The notes below the pieces were generated by a model that was not told the origin of the DNA, did no database searches, and saw only the letters and a list, made by a program, of their open reading frames with translations. Source: JANLVJ01 sp031363945 (lineage in GTDB: Bacteria; Bacteroidota; Bacteroidia; Sphingobacteriales; Sphingobacteriaceae). From it: DNA of 64,000 nucleotides. Below are positions 52,908 through 61,528 of this stretch, piece after piece. Each line of letters starts with the position of its first letter. Position 1 is the stretch's first letter. The stretch covers positions 1 to 64,000 of the forward strand of contig JANLVJ010000070.1 of NCBI GenBank assembly GCA_031363945.1, given 5' to 3'. Made by a program: the position numbers and the translations under genes.

Positions 52908-53804
52908 TTATCGTTTAGCTCTATTGCCTGCTCCACCCTGACCGCCTGGTCGGGATGCTCCACCTGGACCACCTGGACGGTTACCACCGGCACCACCCGG
53001 GCGACTAGCGCCTGGGCCACCTGGCCCTCTTCCACGGTTGTCACCGCCACCTCTACTGTCTCTTCCCCGACCGTCTTTACCAGTCTTTGGGCCTCTGTCT
53101 CCGTAAGAATTACCTTCAACCTTGGTCTTGGTGCCTGTAGCTGATGGCAACTGGCCAATATTTGGAGACAAATCTCTCTTTCCAAACACTTCGCCTTTAC
53201 AGATCCACACTTTAACACCTATTTTTCCATAGGTAGTCTGTGCTTCAGCAAGTGCGTAGTCAATGTCGGCGCGGAGTGTATGAAGTGGTATTCTACCGTC
53301 TTTATATTGCTCGGTACGTGCCATTTCAGCACCACCAAGCCTACCTGAACACATGATCTTGATACCTTCTGCACCCATTCTCATGGTTGAGGCGATACTT
53401 GTTTTCATGGCACGACGGAAAGAAATACGGGCTTCAAGCTGTTTGGCAATACCTTCGGCTACGAGTTGAGCATCAAGTTCAGGACGTTTTATTTCAAAAA
53501 TATTGATCTGAACGTCTTTCTTGGTAATCTTCTTCAGCTCTTCTTTAATCTTATCCACTTCCTGACCACCCTTACCAATTACAATACCCGGACGGGCAGT
53601 GTGAATTGTAATTGTGATCCGCTTCAATGTGCGCTCTATAATCGTTTTTGAGATACCTCCTTTAGAAATACGTGCCTGAAGATACTTCCTAATCTTTTCG
53701 TCTTCGACAAGTTTATCGGCATAGTGATTCCCACCATACCAGTTGGAATCCCAACCTTTAATAATTCCTAGTCTGCTGCCTATTGGGTTTACTTTCTGTC
53801 CCAT
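52908..53804 (-). CDS. rpsC: 30S ribosomal protein S3 with Gly/Arg-rich C-terminal tail
   Basis: The core (about residues 1-220) is S3: MGQKVNPIGSRLGIIKGWDS, the KH motif in TIHTARPGIVIGKGGQEVDK and LRADIDYALAEAQTTYGKIG. After about 235 the protein continues for 60 residues of Gly, Arg, Pro, Ser and Asn with RGGG, RGRGPGG and repeated GGxxRPGG units. Family length is usually 210-250, so the tail is long. S3 forms part of the mRNA entry helicase; a disordered basic tail there could bind RNA. The start shares one base with the rplV stop. Confidence 0.98.
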   Translation of the reverse strand: MGQKVNPIGSRLGIIKGWDSNWYGGNHYADKLVEDEKIRKYLQARISKGGISKTIIERTLKRITITIHTARPGIVIGKGGQEVDKIKEELKKITKKDVQINIFEIKRPELDAQLVAEGIAKQLEARISFRRAMKTSIASTMRMGAEGIKIMCSGRLGGAEMARTEQYKDGRIPLHTLRADIDYALAEAQTTYGKIGVKVWICKGEVFGKRDLSPNIGQLPSATGTKTKVEGNSYGDRGPKTGKDGRGRDSRGGGDNRGRGPGGPGASRPGGAGGNRPGGPGGASRPGGQGGAGNRAKR

Positions 53805-54172
53805 TAACCGATTGTTTGAGTTTCTAATTCTGCTGCATTGTCAACTACCATGGTAACATGGTTAGATCTTTTACGGATCCGGTGTCCACGACCCTGAGGT
53901 GCCGGACGTAATCTTTTAAGTTGACGACCGCCATCAACAAAAACGGTTTTTACAAACAGACCACTATCTTCTATACGATAGCCTTCATTTCCTGCCTGCC
54001 AGTTGGCAATAGCAGACAGAAGCAATTTCTCAAGTCTTCTGGATGATTCTTTCGTACTGTATTTAAGAATATGTAATGCATATTCTACTTTCTGCCCTCT
54101 TATAAGATCAACAACCAAACGCATTTTACGTGGTGAAGTGGGGCAATCATTTAATTTTGCTGTCGCTTCCAT
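53804..54172 (-). CDS. rplV: 50S ribosomal protein L22
   Basis: The 122-residue protein has the L22 core (NDCPTSPRKMRLVVDLIRGQ, KYSTKESSRRLEKLLLSAIA) and the tunnel-lining hairpin (RLRPAPQGRGHRIRKRSNHV). The hairpin, where macrolide-resistance changes arise, looks normal. Its stop overlaps the rpsC start by one base. Confidence 0.98.
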   Translation of the reverse strand: MEATAKLNDCPTSPRKMRLVVDLIRGQKVEYALHILKYSTKESSRRLEKLLLSAIANWQAGNEGYRIEDSGLFVKTVFVDGGRQLKRLRPAPQGRGHRIRKRSNHVTMVVDNAAELETQTIG

Positions 54173-54175
54173 ATC

Positions 54176-54445
54176 TTATTTCTTTCTATCTCCAGAATGA
54201 CCCCTGAACGTACGGGTTGGTGCAAACTCGCCTAATTTATGACCTACCATGTTTTCAGTTACGTAAACAGGTATGAACTGCCTGCCGTTGTGAACAGCGA
54301 AGGTATGCCCTACAAAGTCTGGTGATAACATTGATCTTCTTGACCATGTCTTTATGACCGATTTTTTACTTGCACCATTCATGGTAAGAACTTTTCTTTC
54401 CAGATTATGATCAATGTATGGCCCTTTTTTAAGTGAACGACTCAT
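54176..54445 (-). CDS. rpsS: 30S ribosomal protein S19
   Basis: The 89-residue protein reads MSRSLKKGPYIDHNLERKVL, WSRRSMLSPDFVGHTFAVHN and KLGEFAPTRTFRGHSGDRKK, a standard S19 of the subunit head. Its ATG shares a base with the rplB stop. Confidence 0.99.
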   Translation of the reverse strand: MSRSLKKGPYIDHNLERKVLTMNGASKKSVIKTWSRRSMLSPDFVGHTFAVHNGRQFIPVYVTENMVGHKLGEFAPTRTFRGHSGDRKK

Positions 54446-55272
54446 TATTTCTTCCTCTTTTCAATGATATAACGGTTCGATAATTTCTTTTTATTGCGGG
54501 TTTTAAAACCCTTGGCCAGCAGACCTTTTCTCGAACGTGGATGCCCACCCGATGCTCTGCCTTCACCACCACCCATAGGGTGATCAACAGGGTTCATAGC
54601 TACCCCTCTTACTCTTGGTCTCCTACCCAGCCAGCGATTTCTACCTGCTTTTCCAAGTTTCTCAGAAGAACGTTCAGCATTTGATACAGATCCGATAGAT
54701 GCCATACAGGTCTGAAGTATCTGGCGAACTTCTCCACTAGGTAACTTGATAACTGCATATTTACCATCGCGTGCCGCCAGCTGGCAATACGTACCTGCAC
54801 TACGTGACATATTTGCACCCTGACCTGGATTCAGTTCAATTGCATGGATAACAGAACCCAGCGGAATAAACTGAAGAGAAAGGGCATTGCCAATTTCAGG
54901 TGCAACATTACGGCCTGAAATTACCATTTGTCCAACTTTAATACCTTCTGGAGCAAGAATATATCTTTTTTCTCCGTCTACATAATGCAAAAGTGCGATA
55001 CGGGATGATCTGTTAGGATCATATTCGATTGAAGCAACTTTTGCAGGAATATCATATTTGTCGCGTTTGAAGTCAATGATGCGGTAAACTTGTTTGTGAC
55101 CACCACCCATGTAGCGCATCGTCATTTTACCGTCATGGTTTCTTCCGCCTGACTTTTTATTTATAGTTGTTACCAGGGTCTTCTCAGGTACGTTGGTTGT
55201 GATATCACTGAAATCACTACCAACTCTGAATCTGGTTCCGGGAGTTACCGGTTTAAATCTCTTAACTGCCAT
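54445..55272 (-). CDS. rplB: 50S ribosomal protein L2
   Basis: The 275-residue protein has the RNA-binding domain (MRYMGGGHKQVYRIIDFKRD, ASIEYDPNRSSRIALLHY) and the C-terminal loop GVAMNPVDHPMGGGEGRASG, whose histidine lies near the peptidyl-transferase centre. Length is standard. It is coupled to rpsS. Confidence 0.99.
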   Translation of the reverse strand: MAVKRFKPVTPGTRFRVGSDFSDITTNVPEKTLVTTINKKSGGRNHDGKMTMRYMGGGHKQVYRIIDFKRDKYDIPAKVASIEYDPNRSSRIALLHYVDGEKRYILAPEGIKVGQMVISGRNVAPEIGNALSLQFIPLGSVIHAIELNPGQGANMSRSAGTYCQLAARDGKYAVIKLPSGEVRQILQTCMASIGSVSNAERSSEKLGKAGRNRWLGRRPRVRGVAMNPVDHPMGGGEGRASGGHPRSRKGLLAKGFKTRNKKKLSNRYIIEKRKK

Positions 55273-55277
55273 GTTCG

Positions 55278-55568
55278 TTAGATGTTACCGTAAAAATCAA
55301 TGACGTCTCCTTTTTTCAGAACTACCACAGCCTTTTTGAAAGCGGCTGAACGTCCGCTAACCGGTCCTTTTTTAGTATTCCTTGTTTTATACTTTCCCAG
55401 GTAGCGCATTGTATTCACGCGTTCTACTGATACTCCGTATAATTTCTCTATTGCGTCTTTGATCTGGAGTTTATTTGCTCTTGGATCAACTTTGAAAGTA
55501 AAACTGTTAAACTTTTCAGTTTGAGCAGTAACTTTTTCGGTTAAGACAGGCTTCTTTAAGATTTCCAT
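55278..55568 (-). CDS. rplW: 50S ribosomal protein L23
   Basis: The 96-residue protein reads MEILKKPVLTEKVTAQTEKF, TFKVDPRANKLQIKDAIEKL and GVSVERVNTMRYLGKYKTR, typical L23, the docking site of trigger factor and SRP at the tunnel exit. It lies 1 base after rplD. Confidence 0.98.
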   Translation of the reverse strand: MEILKKPVLTEKVTAQTEKFNSFTFKVDPRANKLQIKDAIEKLYGVSVERVNTMRYLGKYKTRNTKKGPVSGRSAAFKKAVVVLKKGDVIDFYGNI

Positions 55569-55569
55569 A

Positions 55570-56199
55570 TTATTTACTAAACGCCTCCTCTACTATTTTG
55601 ATGGCACCGGCGGTCATTACTAATTTACCTGCGTTTAGTAAATCGTATGTGTTAAGGTCACATGCACGCATAATTCTATTTCTCTGTACATTACGGCATG
55701 ACATGAACAGGTTATGATCATTTTCGGAAAGTACAATCAGATTCTTACTATCCTTCAGGTTCAAACTCTTCAGCATATCGATAAATGTGCTGGTTTTAAT
55801 TGCAGAAAACTGAAAATCTTCTAAAACAACAATATTGTTTTCTCTTGCTTTGTAGCTTAATGCCGATTTACGGGCAAGACTTTTAAGTTTCTTATTCAGT
55901 TTGAACGAATAATCACGTGGACGGGGACCAAAAATGCGCCCTCCGCCTTTGTATAAAGGATTGGTGATAGAACCTTTTCGTGATCCTCCAGTTCCTTTCT
56001 GCTTGTGAAGCTTGCGGGTTGAACCTGCAATCTCATTACGTTCTTTGGATTTATGAGTTCCCTGACGCTGATTAGCCAGGTATTGCTTTACATCAAGGTA
56101 AATAGCATGATCGTTCGGATCAATGCCGAACACGGAATCTTCCAGCGTAACTTTTGCGCCAGTTTCTTTTCCTGAAATGTTTAAGATATTAATTTCCAT
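55570..56199 (-). CDS. rplD: 50S ribosomal protein L4
   Basis: The 209-residue protein has the tunnel loop (RNEIAGSTRKLHKQKGTGGS, GGGRIFGPRPRDYSFKLNKK) and the C-terminal globular part (NIVVLEDFQFSAIKTSTFID). L4 is the S10-operon autorepressor in E. coli. It lies 3 bases after rplC. Confidence 0.98.
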   Translation of the reverse strand: MEINILNISGKETGAKVTLEDSVFGIDPNDHAIYLDVKQYLANQRQGTHKSKERNEIAGSTRKLHKQKGTGGSRKGSITNPLYKGGGRIFGPRPRDYSFKLNKKLKSLARKSALSYKARENNIVVLEDFQFSAIKTSTFIDMLKSLNLKDSKNLIVLSENDHNLFMSCRNVQRNRIMRACDLNTYDLLNAGKLVMTAGAIKIVEEAFSK

Positions 56200-56202
56200 G
56201 CC

Positions 56203-56820
56203 TTATTTCTCCACGATTATATATGTGCCTTTAGCGCCCGGTACTGAACCTTTGACCAGCAATAAGTTCTGCTCTGGATACACTCTTACAACTTCCGAAT
56301 TCTGAATTTTAATTCGGTCACCACCTGTTCTTCCTGCCATTCTCATGCCCTTCATTACCTTGGATGGCCATGATGAAGCACCCAGTGAACCAGGAGCACG
56401 GAGTCTGTTATGCTGACCGTGGGTTTGACCACCTACTCCGGCAAAACCATGACGCTTAACAACACCCTGGAAACCTTTTCCCTTTGATGTGCCAATAACG
56501 TCAATAAAATCGCCTACAACAAAAAGCTCAACAGTTATCAAATCACCAGGTGACTTGTCATCTTTAAACTTTTTGAATTCCGCAAGCTTACGCTTTGGTG
56601 TTGTCCCGGCTTTTTCAAAGTGTCCTTGCATTGGCTTCGAAGTGTGCTTTTCCTTCTTCTCATCAAAGCCCAGCTGAACAGCTGAATAACCGTCTTTCTC
56701 TAAGGTTTTTACTTGCGTAACAACGCAAGGACCAACTTCAATTAGCGTGCATGGTATATTTATACCATCGGCACTGAAGATACTGGTCATTCCTACTTTT
56801 TTACCTATTAGTCCAGACAT
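56203..56820 (-). CDS. rplC: 50S ribosomal protein L3
   Basis: The 205-residue protein reads MSGLIGKKVGMTSIFSADGI, VIGTSKGKGFQGVVKRHGFA, and GASSWPSKVMKGMRMAGRTG, typical L3; the conserved Gln of the GGQTHGQ region, target of methylation, is present. It is the first gene of the S10 segment here, because rpsJ is transcribed with the str genes and ends in a terminator. Confidence 0.99.
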   Translation of the reverse strand: MSGLIGKKVGMTSIFSADGINIPCTLIEVGPCVVTQVKTLEKDGYSAVQLGFDEKKEKHTSKPMQGHFEKAGTTPKRKLAEFKKFKDDKSPGDLITVELFVVGDFIDVIGTSKGKGFQGVVKRHGFAGVGGQTHGQHNRLRAPGSLGASSWPSKVMKGMRMAGRTGGDRIKIQNSEVVRVYPEQNLLLVKGSVPGAKGTYIIVEK

Positions 56821-56865
56821 TTTATTTTGTAAATAATTAAACCTTCCATCTCTACTAGAGCTCTT

Positions 56866-56906
56866 GCAAACGTGTTAGCCATTTGCGTGAAGGGAGGGCA
56901 AAAATA
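56866..56906 (-). promoter_or_regulatory. TAttTTTG promoter element and leader hairpin before rplC
   Basis: TATTTTTG on the minus strand (56899-56906) matches the -7 consensus and lies 79 bases before rplC. In the leader GCAAA (56866-56870) and TTTGC (56882-56886) can pair, giving a small hairpin. No good -33 element is visible. Together these support a separate transcript start for the rplC operon. Confidence 0.5.
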
Positions 56907-57049
56907 GGAAAAAGGATTGGTAAAAAAAAGTGATTGTAAAATAATTTAACATGAACCTGTTACGAATCAAAATCAACTGAAAATCAGCCTGATTCAGGGT
57001 TAAATAACAACACTTTTCGGGTTAGCCTTAATAACCAATGGTAAAAACA

Positions 57050-57979
57050 TCAAGCCTTTAGCCGGGCAAGTAAATGCGACAGGATATCTGTATGTTCACA
57101 TACTAATACAGGACTTTTTCCCGCACCTTTACCAATTTCAATCGCATTAATATAGGGTACGAATGAAAGTATATCTGCCAGATGAATAGAAGTATTCTTT
57201 AAGCCACCCATAAAAAGCAATCGGTGGTTAGTCAGATAAACTGTGCCTCTGTCAATTTCTGTAAGTATATCAGCACTTATCGGTTGGTGATTGAATGCAC
57301 CCATGCGGTATCTGATTCCTTTTCCAAGCATAAAGTTTGCTGACAAACCAGTATAAGAAACAGACTGCAACGTCTTATGCATTTCCATCCATTGGCAGGG
57401 GCTCATAAAATAACAGATCTCCTGTTCTGGAAGAGCTATTGAAACAGCAATTATATCAAGCTTACCGTTTTCAATTTGCCAGAACTTCATCATCTTCTCA
57501 AGCTCATCAACTGTTTCATCAGAGAGATCCATTTTTAACTCAAGCCTGTCAGCTGTGCTGAAAATAAGTGCATGATCTGATGGAGATAAAACACCATCAA
57601 CAAGACTATCCCTGACCAGATCATTTTCAAGTTCCCGGCGTGCGTCTTCACTAATAGATATAGAACTGTCAGGATCAAGCCCAAATGAAGTCATGAGTGG
57701 TTCAAGATTTACGCTGCTCAATGGTGCTGTTAGAGGCTCTTTTAAAAACCGTGCATAGCGCTCTTTATAAGCCGATATATACGTTGCCCTTAAGGCATTT
57801 TTTTGGTGCTGTTCTTTCACCAGGCTTTTATCGATGATGAGACTTCGCCGGTAAAAAAAGAAAAGGATTACCAACAGAGTTATCCAGATACCAATAATAT
57901 GTATCGATGTAGCAGCTGCTCCAATGATGCAAACCGCAAACAAAAAATAGTAAAAGGAATGCTGGGTTGGTTTTTTCAT
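57050..57979 (-). CDS. Uncharacterised membrane protein with TerB-like and PH/GRAM-like parts
   Basis: The 309-residue protein lies inside the ribosomal cluster between rpsJ and rplC. Two membrane helices occupy about residues 9-46, followed by a basic cytosolic stretch. A helical acidic segment (SLVDGVLSPSDHALIFSTAD, then LELKMDLSDETVDELEKM) resembles the D-G-x-L-x3-E/D repeats of TerB-like domains. The last 75 residues (GTVYLTNHRLLFMGGLKNTS, IHLADILSFVPY, IEIGKGAGKSPVL) have the strand pattern of a GRAM/bacterial PH domain. Both domain names are my inference. It has its own unit, bounded upstream by the rpsJ terminator. No function is assigned; a sensor of membrane state is one guess. Confidence 0.7.
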   Translation of the reverse strand: MKKPTQHSFYYFLFAVCIIGAAATSIHIIGIWITLLVILFFFYRRSLIIDKSLVKEQHQKNALRATYISAYKERYARFLKEPLTAPLSSVNLEPLMTSFGLDPDSSISISEDARRELENDLVRDSLVDGVLSPSDHALIFSTADRLELKMDLSDETVDELEKMMKFWQIENGKLDIIAVSIALPEQEICYFMSPCQWMEMHKTLQSVSYTGLSANFMLGKGIRYRMGAFNHQPISADILTEIDRGTVYLTNHRLLFMGGLKNTSIHLADILSFVPYINAIEIGKGAGKSPVLVCEHTDILSHLLARLKA

Positions 57980-58059
57980 TTTGTACAGTTTGAGGCTATA
58001 TTGTATAGAAGACTAAAGTTATCGCCAGAATAATTCAGAAAATACACTAACGCAAAAAA

Positions 58060-58079
58060 CCCGGAAACAAAATTCCGGG
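58060..58079 (-). terminator. Rho-independent terminator after rpsJ
   Basis: CCCGGAA (58060-58066) and TTCCGGG (58073-58079) form a seven-base stem with a six-base loop; on the minus strand six T follow at once. It lies 33 bases after the rpsJ stop, so the str transcript should end here. Confidence 0.9.
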
Positions 58080-58111
58080 CTCTGGCTTTATAAATAGGGC
58101 ATTCCTTAAAA

Positions 58112-58417
58112 CTATACTTTAATTTCAACTTCAACTCCGGAAGGAAGTTCAAGTTTCATAAGTGCATCTACTGTTTTTGAAGTTGAACTGTAAATATCAA
58201 GTAGGCGCTTGTAAGAACAAAGCTGGAATTGCTCTCTTGCTTTTTTATTCACGTGAGGTGAACGTAAAACAGTAAAGATTTTCTTTTCAGTTGGAAGTGG
58301 AATCGGACCACTCACTACTGCGCCTGTAGGCTTAACAGTCTTAACTATTTTCTCAGCTGACTTATCAACCAGGTTATAGTCATATGATTTTAATTTAATT
58401 CTGATTCGCTGACTCAT
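58112..58417 (-). CDS. rpsJ: 30S ribosomal protein S10
   Basis: The 101-residue protein reads MSQRIRIKLKSYDYNLVDKS, VVSGPIPLPTEKKIFTVLRS, and the end LMKLELPSGVEVEIKV, typical S10. The usual NusB/NusG-contact surface is intact by sequence. It is linked to fusA (4 bases) and ends the str transcript, cut off from rplC by a terminator and an extra gene. Confidence 0.98.
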   Translation of the reverse strand: MSQRIRIKLKSYDYNLVDKSAEKIVKTVKPTGAVVSGPIPLPTEKKIFTVLRSPHVNKKAREQFQLCSYKRLLDIYSSTSKTVDALMKLELPSGVEVEIKV

Positions 58418-58421
58418 ATCC

Positions 58422-60560
58422 TTAAGCTTTAACTTTATTTCCCTTTACTTTCGCTACTACTTCTTCAACAATATTACGTGGAGCTTCTGCGTAATGTGAG
58501 AATTCCATAGTTGTTGAGGCACGGCCAGAAGTGATGGTTCTCAACTGAGTGATATAACCAAACATTTCTTTGAGCGGTACTTTGGCCTTAATAACCTGAC
58601 TGCCTGCACGGCTGTCCATTCCTTCAAGCTGTCCACGGCGTTTATTAAGGTCACCCATAACATCTCCCATGTTTTCTTCCGGTGTAAGAACTTCCACTTT
58701 CATGATAGGCTCTAATAAAACTGGCTTTGCTTTTGGTAAAGCTTCACGGTAAGCAGTTCTAGCTGCGATTTCAAAAGACAATGCATCTGAATCGACTGCG
58801 TGGAATGAACCGTCAATAAGTCTGATTTTTAAGTCAACCAATGGGAAACCGGCTAAAACACCATTTACCATTGCAGCTCTAAAACCTTTCTCAACAGAAG
58901 GAATAAATTCCCGGGGAATAGATCCACCGACAATTTCATTCTCAAACTGTAGCCCTGATTTACCTTCGTCTACCGGTGAAACGATAAACGATATATCCGC
59001 AAACTTACCACGACCACCAGTTTGTTTCTTGTAGATTTCACGGTGAGTTACAGTACCGGTGATAGCCTCTTTAAAAGCAACCTGTGGAGCACCCTGATTT
59101 GCTTCAACTTTGAATTCTCTTCTTAAGCGGTCAACAATGATCTCAAGGTGTAACTCTCCCATCCCACTAATAACAGTTTGACCTGTTTCTTCATCTGTAT
59201 GAACTTTGAAAGTTGGATCTTCTTCAGCAAGCTTGGCAAGTGCCATTCCGAGCTTATCAACATCTGCCTGAGTTTTAGGCTCAATAGCAAGACCAATAAC
59301 GGGCTCTGGAAAAGACATTGACTCTAACACAATTGGCTTGCTTTCAAGACACAATGTATCACCTGTACGAATTTCTTTGAAACCAACAGCAGCTCCAATA
59401 TCACCTGCCTCGATAAACTCAAGCGGATTTTGTTTATTGGCATGCATCTGCATTATACGTGAAATACGTTCTTTTTTTCCTGTACGTGTATTAAGTACAT
59501 ATGAACCCGCTTCTAATTTACCTGAGTAAACCCTGAAAAAAGCCAGACGTCCTACAAACGGATCAGTCATGATCTTAAAGGCAAGTGCAGCAAAAGGCTC
59601 TTCAACCTCTGGCTTGCGAATTTCTTCGGCATCAGTATCCGGGTTATATCCAATTACACCTGGCAGGTCAGCTGGAGAAGGAAGGTATTGTATAACCGCA
59701 TCAAGAGCAGTTTGAACACCTTTATTCTTGAATGCCGAACCACACATCATGGGTGTGATCTTCATTGATATAGTTGCTGCCCGAATAGCCGCTCGCAATT
59801 CTTCAACAGTGATGGAATCAGGATTATCAAAAAACTTTTCAAGTAACTTGTCATCAAATTCTGCAACCTGCTCAACGAGCTTCTCACGATATTCCTTAAC
59901 AGTTTCTAACAAATCTTCAGGTATAGGTACTTCAGTAAAAGTACTACCCAGGGTAGCATCGTCCCATACAATACCTTTATTGGTAATTAAATCAACAACT
60001 CCTTTAAAATGCTCTTCTGCACCAATTGGAATTTGCAATGGAACCGGATTACCATGTAAACGTTCTTTAACTTCCTTTACGACGTTAAGAAAATCAGCAC
60101 CGGCTCTGTCCATTTTGTTTACAAATCCAATGCGGGGTACATTGTATTTGTTCATTTGTCTCCAGACAGTTTCAGACTGTGGCTCAACACCATCAACTGC
60201 AGAATATAAAGCAATAGCTCCGTCGAGAACACGTAATGAACGCTCAACCTCTACAGTAAAATCAACGTGACCTGGTGTATCGATGATATTGATCTTATAT
60301 TTCTCAGTTTCTGGTGTTTTGGCACCGTTTTTATCTGTAGGGTATTGCCACTCAGTTGTTGTGGCAGCAGAGGTAATGGTGATACCACGCTCCTGCTCCT
60401 GAACCATCCAGTCCATGATAGCTGCGCCATCATGCACTTCACCGATCTTATGAGTAATTCCAGTATAATAAAGAATACGTTCGGTCATGGTAGTCTTACC
60501 AGCGTCTATATGAGCTGAGATTCCAATATTCCTCGTATAATGTAAGTCTCTTTTTGCCAT
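58422..60560 (-). CDS. fusA: Elongation factor G
   Basis: The 712-residue translocase GTPase has G1 NIGISAHIDAGKTTMTERIL, G2/switch I ERGITITSAATT, G3 IIDTPGHVDFTVEV and G4 FVNKMDRAGA. Domains II-V follow, with the domain IV signature YKKQTGGRGKFADISFIVSP. It drives tRNA-mRNA movement after peptide bond formation. Length agrees with canonical EF-G rather than the EF-G2 form. It sits between rpsG (6 bases) and rpsJ; tuf is not in this place. Confidence 0.98.
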   Translation of the reverse strand: MAKRDLHYTRNIGISAHIDAGKTTMTERILYYTGITHKIGEVHDGAAIMDWMVQEQERGITITSAATTTEWQYPTDKNGAKTPETEKYKINIIDTPGHVDFTVEVERSLRVLDGAIALYSAVDGVEPQSETVWRQMNKYNVPRIGFVNKMDRAGADFLNVVKEVKERLHGNPVPLQIPIGAEEHFKGVVDLITNKGIVWDDATLGSTFTEVPIPEDLLETVKEYREKLVEQVAEFDDKLLEKFFDNPDSITVEELRAAIRAATISMKITPMMCGSAFKNKGVQTALDAVIQYLPSPADLPGVIGYNPDTDAEEIRKPEVEEPFAALAFKIMTDPFVGRLAFFRVYSGKLEAGSYVLNTRTGKKERISRIMQMHANKQNPLEFIEAGDIGAAVGFKEIRTGDTLCLESKPIVLESMSFPEPVIGLAIEPKTQADVDKLGMALAKLAEEDPTFKVHTDEETGQTVISGMGELHLEIIVDRLRREFKVEANQGAPQVAFKEAITGTVTHREIYKKQTGGRGKFADISFIVSPVDEGKSGLQFENEIVGGSIPREFIPSVEKGFRAAMVNGVLAGFPLVDLKIRLIDGSFHAVDSDALSFEIAARTAYREALPKAKPVLLEPIMKVEVLTPEENMGDVMGDLNKRRGQLEGMDSRAGSQVIKAKVPLKEMFGYITQLRTITSGRASTTMEFSHYAEAPRNIVEEVVAKVKGNKVKA

Positions 60561-60566
60561 AACGAA

Positions 60567-61034
60567 TTAGATTCTAAAGTGGGAGAAAGCTTTATTAGCT
60601 TCGGCCATTTTATGAGTATCTTCTTTTTTCTTAACAGCAGCACCTTCACCTTTAGAAGCAGCGATAACTTCGCCTGCCAGTCTTTCAGTCATGGTTTTTT
60701 CGCCTCTTTTACGTGAGTATCCGATCATCCATTTCATTCCCAGTGAGATTTTACGCTCAGGACGAACTTCGATAGGAACCTGGAAGTTAGCTCCACCTAC
60801 TCTGCGGCTTTTTACTTCAACAGCAGGCATAATGTTGTTTAATGCCTTTTTCCACATTTCAAGACCATTTTCGCTAGTCTTTTTCTCGACTAGTTCAACT
60901 GCATCATAAAATATACTGTAAGCGGTACTTTTCTTACCGTCCCACATCAGGTTGTTAACAAACCTGGTTACCATGACATCATGGAATTTAGGATCTGGGA
61001 GAAGAATTCTTTTCTTCGGTTTTGCTTTTCTCAT
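60567..61034 (-). CDS. rpsG: 30S ribosomal protein S7
   Basis: The 155-residue protein has MRKAKPKKRILLPDPKFHDV, RVGGANFQVPIEVRPERK and the helical end HKMAEANKAFSHFRI, typical S7. It nucleates the 30S head and contacts S11 and the E-site tRNA. It lies 18 bases after rpsL. Confidence 0.98.
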   Translation of the reverse strand: MRKAKPKKRILLPDPKFHDVMVTRFVNNLMWDGKKSTAYSIFYDAVELVEKKTSENGLEMWKKALNNIMPAVEVKSRRVGGANFQVPIEVRPERKISLGMKWMIGYSRKRGEKTMTERLAGEVIAASKGEGAAVKKKEDTHKMAEANKAFSHFRI

Positions 61035-61052
61035 AATAGTTTATACAAAACT

Positions 61053-61478
61053 TTATTTTTTCTTGCCTTTAGCTGGGGCACCCTTCTTTGCTGCGGGAAC
61101 TGCACCCGGTTTTGGTTTCTTAGTACCATATTTCGAACGACGCTGATTACGGTCGGCAACACCTGACGTATCTAAAGCACCGCGGATAATGTGGTATCTA
61201 ACACCCGGAAGATCCTTGACACGGCCTCCACGGATTAGTACAATAGAGTGCTCCTGCAGATTATGACCTTCACCAGGTATATACGCATTCACTTCCTTGC
61301 CATTTGTTAATCTAACCCGAGCCACTTTTCTCATGGCCGAGTTTGGTTTTTTGGGAGTAGTTGTGTATACACGGGTACAAACTCCGCGACGCTGAGGACA
61401 AGAATCCAAAGCTGGAGATTTGCTTTTATCAATTAATGCAACACGTCCCTTTCTTACTAACTGCTGTATCGTTGGCAT
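61053..61478 (-). CDS. rpsL: 30S ribosomal protein S12
   Basis: The 141-residue protein has the decoding loop TTTPKKPNSAMRKVARVRLT and GGRVKDLPGVRYHIIRGALD. The Lys residues where streptomycin-resistance changes fall are both wild-type. The end carries a basic tail of about 20 residues (GAVPAAKKGAPAKGKKK) beyond the usual 123-126. It is the first gene of the str operon, 45 bases after a strong promoter match. Confidence 0.99.
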   Translation of the reverse strand: MPTIQQLVRKGRVALIDKSKSPALDSCPQRRGVCTRVYTTTPKKPNSAMRKVARVRLTNGKEVNAYIPGEGHNLQEHSIVLIRGGRVKDLPGVRYHIIRGALDTSGVADRNQRRSKYGTKKPKPGAVPAAKKGAPAKGKKK

Positions 61479-61528
61479 TTATATCATAATTTTGTAATGC
61501 AATATTCACACTCTTTTCAGAGGGACTG

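Noticed and set aside
52904..53218. 104-residue frame with repetitive Val/Gln/Ala composition overlapping rpsC
   Set aside because: It is the Gly/Arg-rich tail of S3 read in another frame; low complexity explains the absence of stops.
59728..60270. 180-residue frame on the plus strand
   Set aside because: It is antisense to fusA, with Ser/Thr-rich noise composition.
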